DNA of 44,064 nucleotides from a virus. Shown piece by piece: positions 29,615 through 37,178 of this stretch. Where the stretch lies: positions 1 to 44,064 of the IMG/VR virus record IMGVR_UViG_3300029797_000003; one strand, given 5' to 3'. The position numbers were made by a program, and so were the translations under genes. Under the pieces are notes generated by a model, which did no database searches, was not told where the DNA came from, and saw only the letters and a list, made by a program, of their open reading frames with translations. Position 1 is the stretch's first letter, and each line of letters opens with the position of its first letter.

Positions 29615-30432
29615 GAGGGCCACCTTTCGTATCTTAACAATGTATCATCAAACCGACTGTGTTCTGACATTGAGGCACCCACCTCTCCGATATCCCCACT
29701 TGCAATGGGCTGCATTACCGGAACCGGGACAATAAAATTTGCTGAAAGCTCTCGTATTTCTGCTGATGCAGTAAGCACCGGGACCGGAACATTTCCAGAC
29801 ATACTGCACACAACCACCAGTTCGCACACCGCCTGCATAATGGGGGGTGGCACCACGCCTGACATGCTGCACATAGCCACGATATCCCCCAGGGCCTGAA
29901 GCCTTAAATCAGGCACTTTGCCGGACATCTTTATGATGTTTGACTCAACAGCCGCCCGAAGGACCGGCACGGGCACCAAACCCGACATTGCGCAGGTCTC
30001 ATTCCGGCTGACGGTTGCGACCAATTGCGGGACCGGCAGCTTCATTGTTTCGGCCCGGGATGCAAACCGGGTGGTCAGAGCAGGTAGCGGTAGTTTCCCG
30101 GACATACTCGCGGTTTCGTTTCGGGATACCGAACTGGAAAGTTCAGGGGTTGGGACCTTCATAGCGTCGGCCCGTGAACCAAATCGGGTGGTCAGGACAG
30201 GCAGCGGGATCTTGCCAGCAACGCCCAATCTCTCGTCAAAACTGGTGGCGAGAACAGGCAAAGGCACATTGCCGGTCATGTGGACCCGTTCTTCATTGAA
30301 TTCTGCTGTTAGGCTGAACTCCGGCACATATCCGGACACTGACATAGTACCACCGGCAGTTTCAGGGCTGGTGGCCTCTGTCTGATAAGCGCCTATACTC
30401 TCGCTTGGTTGATATGCACCGATAGCAGACAT
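29611..30432 (-). CDS. tandem-repeat virion protein, about eleven repeats of about 20 residues, 273 aa
   Basis: After 30 residues the protein consists of repeats with the core MSG-x-(V/I/L)P-x-P-x-L-x-(A/T), for example MSGKLPLPALTTRF, MSGLVPVPVLRAAV, MSGNVPVPVLTASA. Eleven units can be counted between residues 30 and 250 with spacing 19-22. Two neighbouring pairs are near-copies at protein level (GKIPLPVLTTRFGSRAD / GKLPLPALTTRFASRAE and the unit after each), so the array grew in two-unit steps. The even period and alternating polar/hydrophobic pattern suggest an elongated beta structure such as a fibre shaft. AGGAGTG precedes ATG 30432. Neighbours are a beta-helix protein and tail components. 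Function not known. Confidence 0.75.
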   Translation of the reverse strand: MSAIGAYQPSESIGAYQTEATSPETAGGTMSVSGYVPEFSLTAEFNEERVHMTGNVPLPVLATSFDERLGVAGKIPLPVLTTRFGSRADAMKVPTPELSSSVSRNETASMSGKLPLPALTTRFASRAETMKLPVPQLVATVSRNETCAMSGLVPVPVLRAAVESNIIKMSGKVPDLRLQALGDIVAMCSMSGVVPPPIMQAVCELVVVCSMSGNVPVPVLTASAEIRELSANFIVPVPVMQPIASGDIGEVGASMSEHSRFDDTLLRYERWPS

Positions 30433-31401
30433 CTATGACACTCCTAACCTGGTTTTAAACCCCTGCCCTATCATGCCGGATGTAGATTCCAATGAAAAAT
30501 CACCCCCGGCAGCATCTGTGAAGCCAGGATCAACAGCCAAAGCATTCCCGCCTTTGGTGATGTTTGTGACGTCCGTTGTGTTGCCATAATAATTATTATA
30601 ATCAACGACGAACTGGTTGACAGCACTGGAAAATTTTAATCCGTCAGTACATGAACAAACAGCATTATTCACAATAATATTATTACCATAAGTCCCACCG
30701 TTAACGGCTGTTGTACATCCATAAAACGTATTACCCATGATCAGATTGCTGCCGGCCGCCAGGACAATGCCGGAGTTGCAGGTGTCAATGATAGAGTCTA
30801 TAACTGTTATAGGGTCCATCGTAGAGTTGACGGCATGTCCTGTGAAATCGTGCAGATAGCAGTTGTTTATCATCACCCTGTCTCCAGCATTAATGCCCCC
30901 ACCACTGGAACATGTGATTTCAGTGTCAAAGAAATAATGTGGATACCCACTATACGAAATCGTAACACCATAACAGGATGATGCAGCGTTATTGATTAAA
31001 CAATTAGCAAAAATGACAGATGCCCCAGGAGATATGCCTAAAGAAGTATTGAGAGTAAACCTAAAATTACGCCACATCCAATACATCGCATGCCCAACCG
31101 AATACGACCCAGCATCAATAAGTGGGCGGTCTGTACCATCAGCATAATCGGCAGAGGTGGGCGGCTCTGCTGTTGTCCCAGACACAACACCAATACAATT
31201 AATACCGTTCCCATCTTGACCGGATCTATTCGCGCTGAGGTTACCCGTTAATGTGTATGTACCACCAGCAACATAGATGATATCCCCAGAACTGGCAGAC
31301 CCGGTCATAAAAGACACCCACTCAGCTAAACCGTATGCATTGTCCCAATCTGCTCCCGTCTTAGACCCTGCACCTGCAACTGTGACGTATTTAGTAGCCA
31401 T
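30433..31401 (-). CDS. right-handed beta-helix (pectate-lyase-like) tailspike candidate, 322 aa
   Basis: ATG 31401 behind AGGGA. The opening MATKYVTVAGAGSKTGADWD with GDIIYVAGGTYTL is the usual first turn of phage and bacterial parallel beta-helix proteins. From about residue 110 to 280 there are repeated short strands ending in Asn/Cys (VIFANCLINN, VMINNCYLHDF, VIDSIIDTCNSG, LIMGNTFYGC), as in the Asn ladders of beta helices. The C-terminus (DPGFTDAAGGDFSLESTSGM) is typical as well. Beta-helix proteins in phages are often tailspikes that cut surface sugars, but no catalytic residues are identified, so it might only be structural. Confidence 0.8.
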   Translation of the reverse strand: MATKYVTVAGAGSKTGADWDNAYGLAEWVSFMTGSASSGDIIYVAGGTYTLTGNLSANRSGQDGNGINCIGVVSGTTAEPPTSADYADGTDRPLIDAGSYSVGHAMYWMWRNFRFTLNTSLGISPGASVIFANCLINNAASSCYGVTISYSGYPHYFFDTEITCSSGGGINAGDRVMINNCYLHDFTGHAVNSTMDPITVIDSIIDTCNSGIVLAAGSNLIMGNTFYGCTTAVNGGTYGNNIIVNNAVCSCTDGLKFSSAVNQFVVDYNNYYGNTTDVTNITKGGNALAVDPGFTDAAGGDFSLESTSGMIGQGFKTRLGVS

Positions 31402-31410
31402 GGTTTTTCC

Positions 31411-32154
31411 CTAACTTACTGACGCCCCGTAATATTCCGGCATCACCAAGCTGTAAGTATCAACGGTATATGTTTTACCAGATTCAATGGACGTGGTGGT
31501 CATTGTCATGTCTCTGCCTGAACCTGATAGGCCAATAGAGCCATCCATCCGGGGTAGCGTGGTGGACTCTGCCCCCGTATCTTCGGCATTGCCAATATGT
31601 CGGAAGTGACCAGCTGTACCGGTTGCCACAGCGGTGAATTTCCATTCTGATACAGAAGGTTTCGTCATTGTTGCACTGGCAGCATCATCAAACTCAAGGC
31701 CGTTGGTAAACGATCCAGCAGAAAATGACCCACCATCAAGTGTAATAGTGCCAAGCAACGTGCCAACCTCTGCATCATCGGCAGAATCCGGCTGACTCAA
31801 TGTCCTGATTTCAATCACGCCATCTTTGAGAACGTCCCGCAATGACCCGCCCTTACCTGCTGCCAATGCGACCGCCGCGCTTGCAGATTCATCAACAATC
31901 GCTGATGTTGTCACCATGACACCCGCCGTAACGGTTGTGATAGGGATGCCATCAGAATCCGTGTCATTGCTTGTTGACCCGGTGATTACCAAATTATCCC
32001 CAGGCGCAAATCCGGTTGAAAGAAATGCGTTGCCTGAATCTCTGATTTCTTTAGAAGCTTCATCAAAAGAAATTGTAGTTTCTACCATTTGGGTAATGCT
32101 CGGTTTTTTTCCAAGTATGTCGTTTCTGAACCCTGTACTGAATTTGAGTGTCAT
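31411..32154 (-). CDS. beta-rich virion protein, 247 aa
   Basis: ATG 32154 behind AAGGATTT. The start MTLKFSTGFRNDILGKKPS is a recurrent opening of phage structural proteins of unknown role. The rest is rich in Thr, Ser, Gly and Asp with beta-strand patterns (DGVIEIRTLSQPDSADDAEV; GSFSAGSFTNGLEFDDAA), suggesting immunoglobulin-like or similar domains. No export signal. Likely a tail or head-surface component. Confidence 0.68.
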   Translation of the reverse strand: MTLKFSTGFRNDILGKKPSITQMVETTISFDEASKEIRDSGNAFLSTGFAPGDNLVITGSTSNDTDSDGIPITTVTAGVMVTTSAIVDESASAAVALAAGKGGSLRDVLKDGVIEIRTLSQPDSADDAEVGTLLGTITLDGGSFSAGSFTNGLEFDDAASATMTKPSVSEWKFTAVATGTAGHFRHIGNAEDTGAESTTLPRMDGSIGLSGSGRDMTMTTTSIESGKTYTVDTYSLVMPEYYGASVS

Positions 32155-32170
32155 TTTTTAAATCCTTATA

Positions 32171-33118
32171 TTATGGGTCAATCAACCCAACAAATTTACC
32201 GTTATAAACAAGACTCGATCCCGTCAGACCATCGGGGAACGTGCCGATTTTTTCCCATGTTAAATTTTTAAACTGCCCACCTGGGCCGCCAAAGCAAACA
32301 CCGTTATCAGAGAGCCACATTAAAGCCCGTGGTCCGGCTCCCTGTGCGATACTCACCCCGCCGTCTGGATAACTTGCGGCCTGTCCAGTGAACCATGACT
32401 CGCTGTACTCAATGGCCGGGTAGTTTGCTACTTTCGTTTGAAGTGGTTGGTCCGTATCTAAGCCGGAAAGAAAATAAACGTCATTGCTGGTGGAAACGTA
32501 AAGACCGTCTGCCACCGCCCGGACCATCCGTATATTCGATGGGAACCAAAACAGATTATCTTCAAAGTTGAACGCACCGAAGGCGTAAGGCTCTGAGAAC
32601 CATAGCGCCCCACCCTGCGCCACATAAACTCGTCCGTTGAATCCTTCTACGTGGGTACCGACTGGCGGGTCATCCAACACCCTGTCCGTATCCGGCCCGA
32701 CATAATCGCCCTTCTCCCAGGCAACAACGTCTCCGTTTCGGACAATGCCCTTTTCGTGCCCGTTGCAATAATAGATATCGTCATTGACTTGGGCATAAGA
32801 CATCCTGGCCCCGGCTGTGACTGTGGCAAGGTCTGTGGTCGTGTAATCAGGATTAAGTAGGCACAAAGAGGTGCCGGACACCACCAGGCAATCTCCGCCA
32901 TCGCAAAACAGGGAGTGAAAAGCCCCGGTAACTTGCTTGGTATATCCCTTGCGTCTGGAAAGCCTGCCGGTATCGCTGATATCAACGTCACCCGCTACCG
33001 CCAAATCCTGAACGCCTTTGGATGAAGAATAGATCCTTGCCGGGTCCAGCTTGGTATTCAAGCCGTTGGTAGATCTAAAGATGGTGGTCAGCTTACTCAC
33101 AATAATCTCCATAGACAT
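32171..33118 (-). CDS. beta-propeller-like tail protein (P22 gp10-like layout), 315 aa
   Basis: Start ATG 33118 or 33112 (two Met in the first three codons); the overlap with the upstream gene is 26 bases. Repeated four-stranded blades can be read, for example GRLSRRKGYTKQVTGAFHSL, LFCDGGDCLVVSGTSLCLL, VNDDIYYCNGHEKGIV, FNGRVYVAQGGALWFSEP, and VADGLYVSTSNDVYFLSG. This is the layout of P22 gp10-type DNA-stabilisation/tail-hub propellers, which plug the portal below the head. It is encoded directly after the adaptor-type gene, as in P22-like phages. The similarity is structural by eye. Confidence 0.62.
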   Translation of the reverse strand: MSMEIIVSKLTTIFRSTNGLNTKLDPARIYSSSKGVQDLAVAGDVDISDTGRLSRRKGYTKQVTGAFHSLFCDGGDCLVVSGTSLCLLNPDYTTTDLATVTAGARMSYAQVNDDIYYCNGHEKGIVRNGDVVAWEKGDYVGPDTDRVLDDPPVGTHVEGFNGRVYVAQGGALWFSEPYAFGAFNFEDNLFWFPSNIRMVRAVADGLYVSTSNDVYFLSGLDTDQPLQTKVANYPAIEYSESWFTGQAASYPDGGVSIAQGAGPRALMWLSDNGVCFGGPGGQFKNLTWEKIGTFPDGLTGSSLVYNGKFVGLIDP

Positions 33119-33755
33119 TGATGTAATCCGGCTCTTTTTCTGCTTCGGCCCACACCTCAAGTTCTAAAAGCCCTTGGGCATAAACTTTTTCGTGGTGTTG
33201 TGTGTTAATCTTCGGATCGTCTAACCCGTCCTCAATTTCGTCAAAGATATCCTTGCAGACGTGTGAGACAATCAATTTTCTATGCAAGTGAGCAGGAATG
33301 CAGGACGGCGTATCCGTTGAATCTGAAAGTTCCGTGGGTGCCTTATAATAATGCACAGTCAGCGTTTCCGCTTCTGCCGGAACATCCCGATAAAGCAGCT
33401 TGTTTCCGTGGACCGCTACCCGGAACACATCACCTGTTTCTATCTCAGTGTACTGTTTCAGAAAACGTTTGAAAGACGGCTCAATGGGTATGGTTTCCTC
33501 GTCCGAGTTCACCACCTGGAACAAATCCCTGTTAAAATCGTCTGGCAGATCAGTAATTCCTAAGCCTACGACCGTATCGACCGTCGCCGTCGTGTAAAGA
33601 TCCGGCAACGGTGGAGAGAGTTCATAACGCCCTGGTATCATATCGCCAGTAGCAATCTTCAAAATCGCTTCATTAATCCTCAGCCCTATCTCGGAATCAT
33701 AATCCGAATCCTGCACAATATTGCTGATCGCTGCCGTTAGCTGGGTGAGATTCAC
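33093..33755 (-). CDS. head-tail adaptor (P22 gp4-like position), 220 aa
   Basis: GTG 33755 with AAGGAGCAAGCAGA in front overlaps the previous stop as GTGA. The N-terminal helices (NLTQLTAAISNIVQDSD, GLRINEAILKIATGD) and the later ELSPPLPDLYTTATVDT, then LPDDFNRDLFQVVN, fit adaptor proteins that bind below the portal in short-tailed phages. The C-terminus has helices with DIFDEIEDGLDD. Placed between the Cys-rich protein and the propeller, it is the best candidate for the ring that joins portal and tail hub. The family is not certain. Confidence 0.65.
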   Translation of the reverse strand: MNLTQLTAAISNIVQDSDYDSEIGLRINEAILKIATGDMIPGRYELSPPLPDLYTTATVDTVVGLGITDLPDDFNRDLFQVVNSDEETIPIEPSFKRFLKQYTEIETGDVFRVAVHGNKLLYRDVPAEAETLTVHYYKAPTELSDSTDTPSCIPAHLHRKLIVSHVCKDIFDEIEDGLDDPKINTQHHEKVYAQGLLELEVWAEAEKEPDYINVYGDYCE

Positions 33756-34477
33756 TCTGCTTGCTCCTTGTATATTACATACGCCGGGTAAAGGGGTTCA
33801 CTCATAAAATCTCTTGCCGTCTGATCCCCGTTCGCATACGCAAACCGGACCCAGTTCGCCATGACGTGACGCCGCTGTTCGTCACCCTGGATATTGCGCT
33901 GTGTCAGATCAACGAACAAATCCTCTAACCGGTGTTCCAGGTTGATCTGTTCAGGCGTAACCTGCCAGTTGCGGGAGTCTCCAAACTTGTGTTCAAACTC
34001 CGTGCAGGCTCGTTTCAGGAAAACTTTGATATGTGGGCCAAGGCGCTCATGCAGGATCGCCTCAACTTCTTTTTTGCATTGCAACCCGTCTTCAAGGGAA
34101 GTGTTGTAAAAATACCCACCATACAAGGCGTTGACAGAGTACCGCTTTTCAATGCCGCACTTTGACGGACGGTCAATCTCCACCTGGATATCATGCAGCA
34201 TGAACAGTTCTTTCAGTGTTGTTGGCCGTACAACGACTTTCCAGCATTGCTGGCAGTAGGACGGAATAAACCCGTAATAATCAAACCAGACCTGATGCCA
34301 TAACGCACAATTCTGGTTCCCCTGCCGGACGTGAATCCATGGGGTCTCACTCTGCATCCGGTAGTCGGCCTCAAGCCTGCCGGATTGCGTAAACCGATAG
34401 GTGCCGTTTTGAATCAATTTGATAACAGGCTCGATAATGTCTTGCTTCACAATGTCATTGTATTTTTCTAAACTCAT
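33752..34477 (-). CDS. conserved Cys-rich phage protein of unknown function, 241 aa
   Basis: I choose ATG 34477; the frame runs back to TTG 34513, which lies within a hairpin stem. The protein contains DYYGFIPSYCQQCWKVVVRP, then PSKCGIEKRYSVNALYGGYF and CKKEVEAIL, so four or five Cys could bind zinc. It is helical after residue 140. The CQ-x-CWKVVVRP motif is one I associate with phage proteins of unknown function in other short-tailed phages, always near the capsid genes. Its role may be in assembly or host takeover; nothing decides. It overlaps the adaptor gene by GTGA. Confidence 0.68.
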   Translation of the reverse strand: MSLEKYNDIVKQDIIEPVIKLIQNGTYRFTQSGRLEADYRMQSETPWIHVRQGNQNCALWHQVWFDYYGFIPSYCQQCWKVVVRPTTLKELFMLHDIQVEIDRPSKCGIEKRYSVNALYGGYFYNTSLEDGLQCKKEVEAILHERLGPHIKVFLKRACTEFEHKFGDSRNWQVTPEQINLEHRLEDLFVDLTQRNIQGDEQRRHVMANWVRFAYANGDQTARDFMSEPLYPAYVIYKEQAE

Positions 34478-34492
34478 AGTCTTTGGCAATTT

Positions 34493-34525
34493 CCTTGGGG
34501 GAAGGCCCGACAATCCACCCCAAGG
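34493..34525. repeat. hairpin at the capsid/Cys-rich gene border
   Basis: CCTTGGGG (34493-34500) and CCCCAAGG (34518-34525) form a perfect 8-bp stem. It lies between the decoration gene (ends 34560) and ATG 34477, and a second, imperfect GC-rich hairpin precedes it on the minus strand at about 34536-34557. Together they may slow or stop part of the capsid transcripts; no clear T-run is present. Confidence 0.4.
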
Positions 34526-34559
34526 AGCAAATGCCCCAGGAAGGATCGCCGGGCAAAGG

Positions 34560-34928
34560 TTAAAGTGTTCTGGCGTGAGGATCTAACTCAACGTCAAGAA
34601 TCAAAGATGCAGACGCGGCGGAGCTTGCCACGGCAAATTTCACAACAGTTCCGGCAGCAAGCACGGTTTGTCCGGTTGATGCGTTGGGCGTATAAGTACC
34701 CGCGACACCAACAGCGGCGGCGCTGGATGAATCAACGGTATAGGCCACCGTGCCAAGGGTTGTAGACCCGGTGGTTACAGTCACCCCGGCAGATGCAGCA
34801 CTGGACATAGCCGCCTGCGGTATCGCCCGAACGTCACGGAGGACACAGCGGTAAGGCACCGCGAGATAAGTAGTCCCGGCACTGGACGCTACGGCAAGCG
34901 GGACCTGTTTAGTGGTATCAAGAAACAT
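34560..34928 (-). CDS. capsid decoration or head-fibre candidate, 122 aa
   Basis: Start ATG 34928 behind AAAGGATAATC; the longer frame lacks a site. The sequence is dominated by Ala, Ser, Thr and Val (ASSAGTTYLAVPYRCVLRDV; VTVTTGSTTLGTVAYTV) in beta-strand patterns and ends LDVELDPHARTL. Small beta proteins directly following the major capsid gene are commonly decoration proteins or head fibres. Membrane segments are absent. The call is by position and composition. Confidence 0.68.
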   Translation of the reverse strand: MFLDTTKQVPLAVASSAGTTYLAVPYRCVLRDVRAIPQAAMSSAASAGVTVTTGSTTLGTVAYTVDSSSAAAVGVAGTYTPNASTGQTVLAAGTVVKFAVASSAASASLILDVELDPHARTL

Positions 34929-34979
34929 ATGATTATCCTTTATTTTTAAACGGGGTGGCAATTAACCACCCCTAATGGT

Positions 34980-35948
34980 TTAAACAGGTTCGGACAGGTT
35001 GGTGTGTCGGCAATGGGCCGCACGATGGGATGTCACAAGCTGACCAACCCAGCGAGAGTTGGCAACCAGGGTATCGGGCTGCACCTTGTCGTATTCCCAA
35101 ACGGGCTTGGTGAACTGGTACTTGGAATGGGTTTTCAGCATCAGGTACTTGGTGTTCAACGCATCCATTCGCCCGGATGTCTGCCTGTCATCGGCAACAA
35201 TCGGGGCACCGCCAAACAGCACATTGTCAAACCCGGCATCCACCATTTTTTCGTTCTTGAACCTGACATTTGCCTGGAGAGTTCTTTCAAAGCCATCTTT
35301 CAAGGCGTCGGTAGTGATATACAGGTTCGGTTTTTTGGCCTGGTTCTGCCCGACTTTGGCCGTTCTACGGATAGTCTGCATTACCTTGTAGCTAATCGCC
35401 TCGGACGTTGTAATCACGTTGGCTTTCCACTTGGCAATGTCGGCTTCTTTCACGGACCCGTAAGCCGTGGAGGTGGATGTGTTGAACAAGTCCCCAAGGC
35501 CCAGGATATCGTTGGTCGTTGCAGCAGAGTCGTAAATGGTATCTCCCAACTGATCCCTGATAGTTTTCTGAATGCTTTTCAACTTGGTCTGCACCAAATC
35601 AACAAGCATGGCATCGCCGTTGTTCTGCACCTGATCGTCCAAGTCAATTGCATTGGACGCATAAGCACCAGCCCAGCGGAACCGGGCAGCGTTCAGGATG
35701 TCTTTTTTGCTCTGCGGGATACTGGTGGTTGCACCGTAAGCCCCGGCGTGTGACCGGTCATATTCAAACGGGATGCGAATTTTCTCGCCGCCGTCTACAA
35801 GTTCCCCGGCTGTCACCAGGGATTCCTGGAACTTCCCGCCGCTCATCAGCATATAGAGCAGCACATTTTCAATCGCGTAGATATCTACGGTCTGTTTTGC
35901 AACCCAATCGTCAGTGATTGCTTGCAATTCTGTTTTTTCTAGGGCCAT
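34980..35948 (-). CDS. major capsid protein, 322 aa
   Basis: Follows the scaffold gene and precedes the decoration gene. The N-terminal helix (ELQAITDDWVAKQTVDIYAI), the E-loop-like stretch with GGEKIRIPFEYDRSHAGAYG, the long spine helix region (AMLVDLVQTKLKSIQKTIRD), and the C-terminal P-domain strands (PNLYITTDALKDGFERTLQA; DNVLFGGAPIVADDRQ) match HK97-fold capsid proteins of short-tailed phages. Length of about 320 is normal. No protease gene is seen and the N-terminus shows no clear delta domain, so maturation is by a separate scaffold. An opposite-strand frame of 249 codons here is a shadow. Confidence 0.85.
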   Translation of the reverse strand: MALEKTELQAITDDWVAKQTVDIYAIENVLLYMLMSGGKFQESLVTAGELVDGGEKIRIPFEYDRSHAGAYGATTSIPQSKKDILNAARFRWAGAYASNAIDLDDQVQNNGDAMLVDLVQTKLKSIQKTIRDQLGDTIYDSAATTNDILGLGDLFNTSTSTAYGSVKEADIAKWKANVITTSEAISYKVMQTIRRTAKVGQNQAKKPNLYITTDALKDGFERTLQANVRFKNEKMVDAGFDNVLFGGAPIVADDRQTSGRMDALNTKYLMLKTHSKYQFTKPVWEYDKVQPDTLVANSRWVGQLVTSHRAAHCRHTNLSEPV

Positions 35949-35971
35949 AATCTATTTTCCTTATAGCTGGA

Positions 35972-36832
35972 TCATCCTCCCCGAGCCCGTTGCAAGGCAG
36001 CAAGGCCGGATGATCTCAAATCTGTTTGTGTGTAATTACCGGGTGGTTTGTTCCCGATATCTTTTGCTTTTTCGCCCGGGGTTTGGAGAACCTTCCGGGT
36101 GTTTTTGTCGCCATCGGCTACTTTAGCCATTTCCGCTTTCCCAGCTTCAAAGCCTTCGTTTCGGGCAGCCTCTACTGCCGCCTCCATTGCGGCCTGGGTA
36201 TCCATGGCCTTTTTTGCATAAAACGCTGACACATCGTCATGGAAACCGGGATACTGCGCTTTGACTTCTTCCAGCGCACCGGACTGTTGCAGGTCAAAAA
36301 AATCAGGATTTTCATTCGCAAAGGCAGACTTGGAGTTTTGCAACACTTGTTGTTTTTGCTGTTGCGCCATCGTCTGCATCGTATTTGCCTGAGCCATCTG
36401 AGAAGAAATTTGTGCTGTCTGCATCATGCCTTCAGCAATGGACAGGTCCCCTTCCTCGACAGCGTTTGAAATCTCCTGTAATTTGGCATTCAGGTCTTCG
36501 GCCTGTTCCTGGTCTTCCGGCTCTGCGTTGCTGTTCTGTATCTGCATCTGCTGGAGCTGGTTCAAGAGGATAGATTTTTCCTGCTCATACTGGCCGAGCC
36601 GGTTGCCCTGTTCACCAAGTTTTCCTTCAAGTTCTGAATAGGCTTTCTCCAGATCCTCCGTGGATTTGTACTTCCCGGCGTATATTCTATCTTCCTTGGT
36701 ATCAGCCTCTTGACTTTTTTCGGGTGCTTTCTCTTCTCCCTGGTCAGGTGTGTTGGTCTTGGTCTCTTCCGGTTCCGGCTTGTGGTTCTCCGGTGTGTCG
36801 TCGCCGATAATAACGCCGTCTGGCTTACTCAT
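35972..36832 (-). CDS. scaffolding protein, 286 aa
   Basis: ATG 36832 behind AGGAGAG. The sequence is acidic and Gln/Glu rich, with a disordered N-terminus (residues 1-48), the recurrent scaffold segment YAGKYKSTEDLEKAYSELEG, a long coiled coil (about 70-190, QQMQIQNSNAEPEDQEQAED then QMAQANTMQTMAQQQKQQ), and a basic Ser/Gly C-terminus with SSGLAALQRARGG that could bind the capsid. It matches capsid assembly proteins of T7/P22-type phages in order and composition. It is encoded immediately before the capsid gene and would be lost from the mature head. Confidence 0.83.
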   Translation of the reverse strand: MSKPDGVIIGDDTPENHKPEPEETKTNTPDQGEEKAPEKSQEADTKEDRIYAGKYKSTEDLEKAYSELEGKLGEQGNRLGQYEQEKSILLNQLQQMQIQNSNAEPEDQEQAEDLNAKLQEISNAVEEGDLSIAEGMMQTAQISSQMAQANTMQTMAQQQKQQVLQNSKSAFANENPDFFDLQQSGALEEVKAQYPGFHDDVSAFYAKKAMDTQAAMEAAVEAARNEGFEAGKAEMAKVADGDKNTRKVLQTPGEKAKDIGNKPPGNYTQTDLRSSGLAALQRARGG

Positions 36833-36893
36833 ACTTCACTCTCCTGTGGGGCCGTTTCCGGGTATCCCTGGTTCATGCCTTTTTCCGGGCGGG

Positions 36894-37178
36894 TCAATTC
36901 GTAGGAACTATCCCGGTGTCCTTCAAAAAGCGGTTATATTCTGACCTTGTTTCAATGGGCTTTTCCATTGGATCGTCAGTGTCCTGTAATTGACGACGGA
37001 TACTTTCATCCAGCCAAACAGGGTGATCGTCCTGGATGCCACCATGACCCATGGTTATGATTCGTTTCGTGAACCCGCCGCATTCTTCGCAGGCGGGTTG
37101 AGATTCAATTTCTGATAAGCGAAGGTGCATATCGAAAATGTTTCCGCATTTTTCGCATTCGTATGTGTACAAAGGCAT
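36894..37178 (-). CDS. FmdB-type zinc-ribbon protein, 94 aa
   Basis: Start ATG 37178 overlaps the portal stop (TAATG). Residues 1-45 form an FmdB-type zinc ribbon: MPLYTYECEKCGNIFDMHL, then PACEECGGFTKRII, with Cys pairs C8-x-x-C11 and C30-x-x-C33. The remainder is hydrophilic (PVWLDESIRRQLQDTDDPME). FmdB proteins are small putative regulators. Phages often carry one next to portal or capsid genes, where it may act as an assembly or regulatory factor; the role is unknown. The stop lies 60 bases before the scaffold gene. Confidence 0.82.
   Translation of the reverse strand: MPLYTYECEKCGNIFDMHLRLSEIESQPACEECGGFTKRIITMGHGGIQDDHPVWLDESIRRQLQDTDDPMEKPIETRSEYNRFLKDTGIVPTN

Noticed and set aside
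29918-30385. 155-codon plus-strand frame over the repeat protein
   Set aside because: The repeats are in frame and meaningful on the minus strand; the plus frame is open only because the repeat codons lack stops in reverse.
35004-35753. 249-codon open frame on the plus strand over the capsid gene
   Set aside because: It is the reverse shadow of the major capsid gene, has no fitting ribosome binding site, and its product shows no recognisable domain.
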